A stretch of DNA of 8,453 nucleotides from a bacterium 42_11. Lineage in GTDB: Bacteria > Synergistota > GBS-1. A program made the translations under genes and the position numbers. Location: positions 1 to 8,453 of the forward strand of contig LGFB01000049.1 of assembly GCA_001508835.1 (NCBI GenBank). Reading direction: 5' to 3'. The notes beneath the pieces were generated by a model, which saw only the letters and a list, made by a program, of their open reading frames with translations, did not search any database and had not been told where the DNA came from. Shown piece by piece: positions 5,956-8,453 of the stretch. The stretch's first letter is position 1; every line of letters starts with the position of its first letter.

Positions 5956-6459
5956 TTAAAAGTCGCTTATTTGTCTTTCCGGTGGAGGACATTCTTTTCT
6001 AAAACACGATATAAAGGAAGCTATTGAATAGAGCAACATGATAAAGCCAGAAACTGGCATGCATGAATACAAGATACGCTTAGGCAATCTAAATATGGGA
6101 GTCCAGTCTGTAGCTCTAATTGTAAGCTCAAGACTATATAAAAAGAACACCAAAAAGAATAGAATGTTTATTATTCCTATTGTAATATCGAAAGCTCGCC
6201 GAGCATTGCCCTTGAACTTAGAAGGAATCAAGTAAACAACGAAATGCTCTCCTTCACGCCATAAAGCAGCAGACCCATAGAAAACAAAATACGCGAACAT
6301 CATTTCCACTATTTCATCAAACCACCCAAAGGAAAATATGGGAATAAATCTGAAAACGACGTTACCCAAAACTAAGAAAAAAAGGGCTACTAAGGAAAAC
6401 AGACTCATAAAGCGTAAAAATTTCCCCATAAACCTGTCTAACTTATTAAGAAAGGTCAT
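5956..6459 (-). CDS. dctQ: TRAP transporter small membrane subunit, DctQ family
   Basis: The protein has 167 residues and four membrane helices (about 18-38, 45-70, 88-108 and 133-152), as in DctQ. The family pattern is visible around residues 42-70: GWFDEIVEMMFAYFVFYGSAALWREGEHFVV, with the helix-2 acidic residues and the conserved GEH. DctQ joins DctM in the inner membrane and is required for Na+-driven uptake of acids delivered by DctP. The ATG at 6459 has SD GAGGGG and a 7-nt spacer, 18 bp after dctM. The transcription order P-M-Q differs from the more common P-Q-M. No clear terminator follows: only 29 bp separate its stop from the next promoter's -35 box. Confidence 0.92.
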   Translation of the reverse strand: MTFLNKLDRFMGKFLRFMSLFSLVALFFLVLGNVVFRFIPIFSFGWFDEIVEMMFAYFVFYGSAALWREGEHFVVYLIPSKFKGNARRAFDITIGIINILFFLVFFLYSLELTIRATDWTPIFRLPKRILYSCMPVSGFIMLLYSIASFISCFRKECPPPERQISDF

Positions 6460-6477
6460 CGTTTAACCCCTCTCCCC

Positions 6478-7779
6478 TTAATAAAAGAGATTTGGAAGGA
6501 AAAGAGCCAAACCAGGCCAAAGAGCCATAATCAAGGTTACTATGAAAATGCCAAGTATATAGGGCAGAAGCTCCTTACTTAAAGTCCATATGTCAACCCC
6601 ACTAATACTTGCCACGGCATAAAGGCTCATTCCCACAGGTGGAGTAACCAAACCAATCATCGAACAGAGGATCATTATTACTCCAAAATGAACCGGATCA
6701 ATATTATACATGGCTATAAGAGGCATAAATATGGGAATGGTGATAACCAAAACAGCTATTCCTTCAAGAAAACAACCCAGAACAATTAATATGAAGACTA
6801 TCACCAAAAGAATACCGGAAGAGCTAGAAACCATGGATGTCAATGTCTTAATAACGGCATCCGGTATTCTCTGATGTATCATAAGCCAACCAAAGAAACC
6901 TGCCGCCGCAATTATAAACAAAACACGAACCGAATGAACGGTAGTTTCCCACAATATCCTTGGAATATCTCTTAAAGTTATCTCCCTGTAAACAACAAGT
7001 CCTATAAACAAAGCATAAACGCAAGCCACCATCGCAGCTTCGGTAGGGGTAAAAAGTCCTGACAGAATCCCACCAATAATTATGAGGGGCATCACCAAAG
7101 CAAGTGAAGCCCCCTTAAAGCTTTCCCATACCTCTCTTAAAGAGGCACGCTCACCCTTGGGATAGTTTCTAATCCTCGCTGTTATAGACACAGCTATCAT
7201 CATTGCCAATGCCATCATAAACCCTGGAATAAAACCTGCTAAAAATAGCTTACCCACGGAAGTATTTGTAAGACTTCCATAAATTACGAAGGGGATGCTG
7301 GGGGGGACGACCGGGCCAATAGTAGATGAAGCTGCTGTAATGGCAGCCGAAAAGGGTCTATCATAACCAGCCTCATCCATTGCCTTGATTTCAACCAATC
7401 CCAAACCTGCTGCGTCGGCCACAGCAGCCCCTGACATTCCAGAAAAAATCAAACTTGCTAAAACATTAACGTGTCCAAGCCCTCCCCTTACATGACCAAC
7501 TAATGCATTAGCAAAGCGAAATATTCTTGTAGTCATACCTCCCGTATTCATCAAATTGCCTGCCAATATGAAAAAAGGTATAGCCAAAAGGGTGAAACCA
7601 GTAGTGGCAGCATACATCCTTTGCGCTATCATGGTCAAAACATTAAACTCTCCAAGGTATACAAAGAAGCCCACCGCAGTTATGCCCATAGCAACCGCTA
7701 CAGGCACTCCTAAAAACATCAACCCTACCAACACCGCAAAAATGGCAAAAGCCATCATCCCAGCATCCCCAGCCCCCAT
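6478..7779 (-). CDS. dctM: TRAP transporter large membrane subunit, DctM family
   Basis: This 433-residue hydrophobic protein has the normal length of DctM, the transport channel of TRAP systems. Motifs in order: GVPVAVAMG (about 24-32), IPFFILAGNLMNTGGMTTRIF, SGMSGAAVADAAGLG with IKAMDEAGYDRPFSAAITAA, STIGPVVPPSIPFVIYG, FLAGFIPG, LFTPTEAA, GCFLEGIAVLVITIPIFMPL and MIGLVTPPVGMSLY near the end. The start is unsure: ATG 7779 lies 11 bp after the dctP stop without a convincing SD, and ATG codons 8 and 9 of the frame, just before MAFAIFAVL, are possible alternatives. The substrate cannot be told; acids are usual for TRAP systems. A C7 run lies in the VVPPS codons. Confidence 0.95.
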   Translation of the reverse strand: MGAGDAGMMAFAIFAVLVGLMFLGVPVAVAMGITAVGFFVYLGEFNVLTMIAQRMYAATTGFTLLAIPFFILAGNLMNTGGMTTRIFRFANALVGHVRGGLGHVNVLASLIFSGMSGAAVADAAGLGLVEIKAMDEAGYDRPFSAAITAASSTIGPVVPPSIPFVIYGSLTNTSVGKLFLAGFIPGFMMALAMMIAVSITARIRNYPKGERASLREVWESFKGASLALVMPLIIIGGILSGLFTPTEAAMVACVYALFIGLVVYREITLRDIPRILWETTVHSVRVLFIIAAAGFFGWLMIHQRIPDAVIKTLTSMVSSSSGILLVIVFILIVLGCFLEGIAVLVITIPIFMPLIAMYNIDPVHFGVIMILCSMIGLVTPPVGMSLYAVASISGVDIWTLSKELLPYILGIFIVTLIMALWPGLALFLPNLFY

Positions 7780-7790
7780 TCAAAGACTAC

Positions 7791-8453
7791 TTAAAGTTTC
7801 TCGACCATCTTAAGGAACGTTTCAACATTTTCTTTTCCAGCATATTCAGCTATTCTCTCATAAGCAGGGCCCATCTTGGCCTTAAATGGAGCAAGGTCCG
7901 GTGTAGTAACTACCATACCTAACTCCTTGAGTTTTTCGATTAGCCCAGCTTCCTCGCTAACCAGCGTTTGTCTCATATAGTCGCCAGCTTTCTTGCTCTC
8001 CTCGGCGATGATTCTCTGCTGTTCAGGGGTGAGCTTATCCCAGGTCTTTTTGCTCATCACGTGAACCATGGAATTATAGCAATGGCGTGTTAAAGCTAGA
8101 TACTTCTGAACTTCATACAGCTTATTAGCATAAATCACAGCAATTGGGTTTTCCTGACCGTCAACAACTCCCTGCTTCAACGCCATGTAAAGCTCGGCAA
8201 AGGATATTTTTGTAACCGCAGCACCCAATGCCTCCATAGCAGCCTGAAGCTGTATCTCTGGGGGAGTCCTAATCTTAAGCCCTTTCACATCGTCCGGAGA
8301 ATTAATGGGACGCACGTTATTCGTTAAATTCCTGAACCCCCACTCCCAATTAGAGAGGAATATAAGCCCTTGCTTTTCAAGCTCACCAGCAGTCCACTCC
8401 TTAAAAGGACCGTCAAGAACTTTGTGTGCATGTTCGTAATCTCTGTATACAAA
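7791..8453 (-). CDS. dctP: TRAP transporter substrate-binding protein, DctP family, 5' end outside the window
   Basis: The frame is open from the stop at 7791 to the right edge, giving 220 residues; a full DctP has about 330, so the signal peptide and first third are missing. The GTG at 8315 is not the start, since clear family sequence continues upstream (FLSNWEWGFRNLTNNVRPI). Conserved parts are the LKIRTP motif, whose Arg usually binds the substrate carboxylate, then ALGAAVTKISFAELYMALKQ, GVVDGQENPIAVIYANKLYEVQKY, and the C-terminal helix region starting at KLTPEQQRIIAEESKKAG. The protein binds an acid in the periplasm and delivers it to DctQM. It heads the TRAP genes visible here; its promoter lies outside the window. 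Confidence 0.94.
   Translation of the reverse strand, partial: FVYRDYEHAHKVLDGPFKEWTAGELEKQGLIFLSNWEWGFRNLTNNVRPINSPDDVKGLKIRTPPEIQLQAAMEALGAAVTKISFAELYMALKQGVVDGQENPIAVIYANKLYEVQKYLALTRHCYNSMVHVMSKKTWDKLTPEQQRIIAEESKKAGDYMRQTLVSEEAGLIEKLKELGMVVTTPDLAPFKAKMGPAYERIAEYAGKENVETFLKMVEKL

Noticed and set aside
7300..7306. Run of seven G (C on the coding strand) in dctM as a phase-variable or error site
   Set aside because: It encodes the expected VVPPS family motif and the frame is intact on both sides; a single seven-base run is weak evidence for slippage.
7791..8315. dctP starting at GTG 8315
   Set aside because: Conserved DctP sequence continues upstream in the same frame to the window edge, so this is an internal valine codon.

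Overview
The window looks like part of a bacterial chromosome. Every gene I can support lies on the minus strand, so transcription runs from high to low coordinates. Intergenic gaps are short, Shine-Dalgarno (SD) sequences are strong, TTG start codons recur, and two carboxylate uptake systems that use a separate binding protein sit side by side. This style fits anaerobic, amino-acid- or acid-using bacteria such as Synergistota or some Clostridia. No rRNA or other marker is present, so that placement is a guess.

Layout in transcription order. (1) 8453-5956: a TRAP transporter, dctP (5' end outside the window), dctM, dctQ. (2) 5955-5656: a control region of about 300 bp. It holds a sigma-70-type promoter with a dyad over its -35 box, a short leader peptide ORF with 10 aromatic codons among 12, RNA segments that can fold in alternative ways, and a strong intrinsic terminator just before aroE. 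(3) 5655-3892: aroE (shikimate dehydrogenase) and aroD (type I 3-dehydroquinate dehydratase). (4) 3866-745: a tripartite tricarboxylate transporter (TTT) in the order tctC-tctB-tctA. (5) 740 to the left edge: an IclR-family regulator that lacks only its last few residues here.

The most interesting element is the aroE leader. It reads as a classical ribosome-mediated attenuator that senses charged Trp, Phe and Tyr tRNA. When these are scarce, a ribosome should stall on the aromatic codons, mask one RNA segment and favour an antiterminator that invades the terminator. The operon would then be read into aroE-aroD and probably on into tctCBA-iclR. Gaps inside this set are 4-73 bp and I see no intrinsic terminator in them.

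AroD and AroE catalyse consecutive steps: 3-dehydroquinate to 3-dehydroshikimate, then to shikimate. Their placement with a carboxylate importer under an aromatic-starvation switch suggests, as inference, that the TTT system takes up a shikimate-pathway carboxylate (quinate, dehydroquinate or shikimate) to feed aromatic amino acid synthesis. IclR may sense the imported compound. The TRAP system upstream may be related or may be an independent neighbour.
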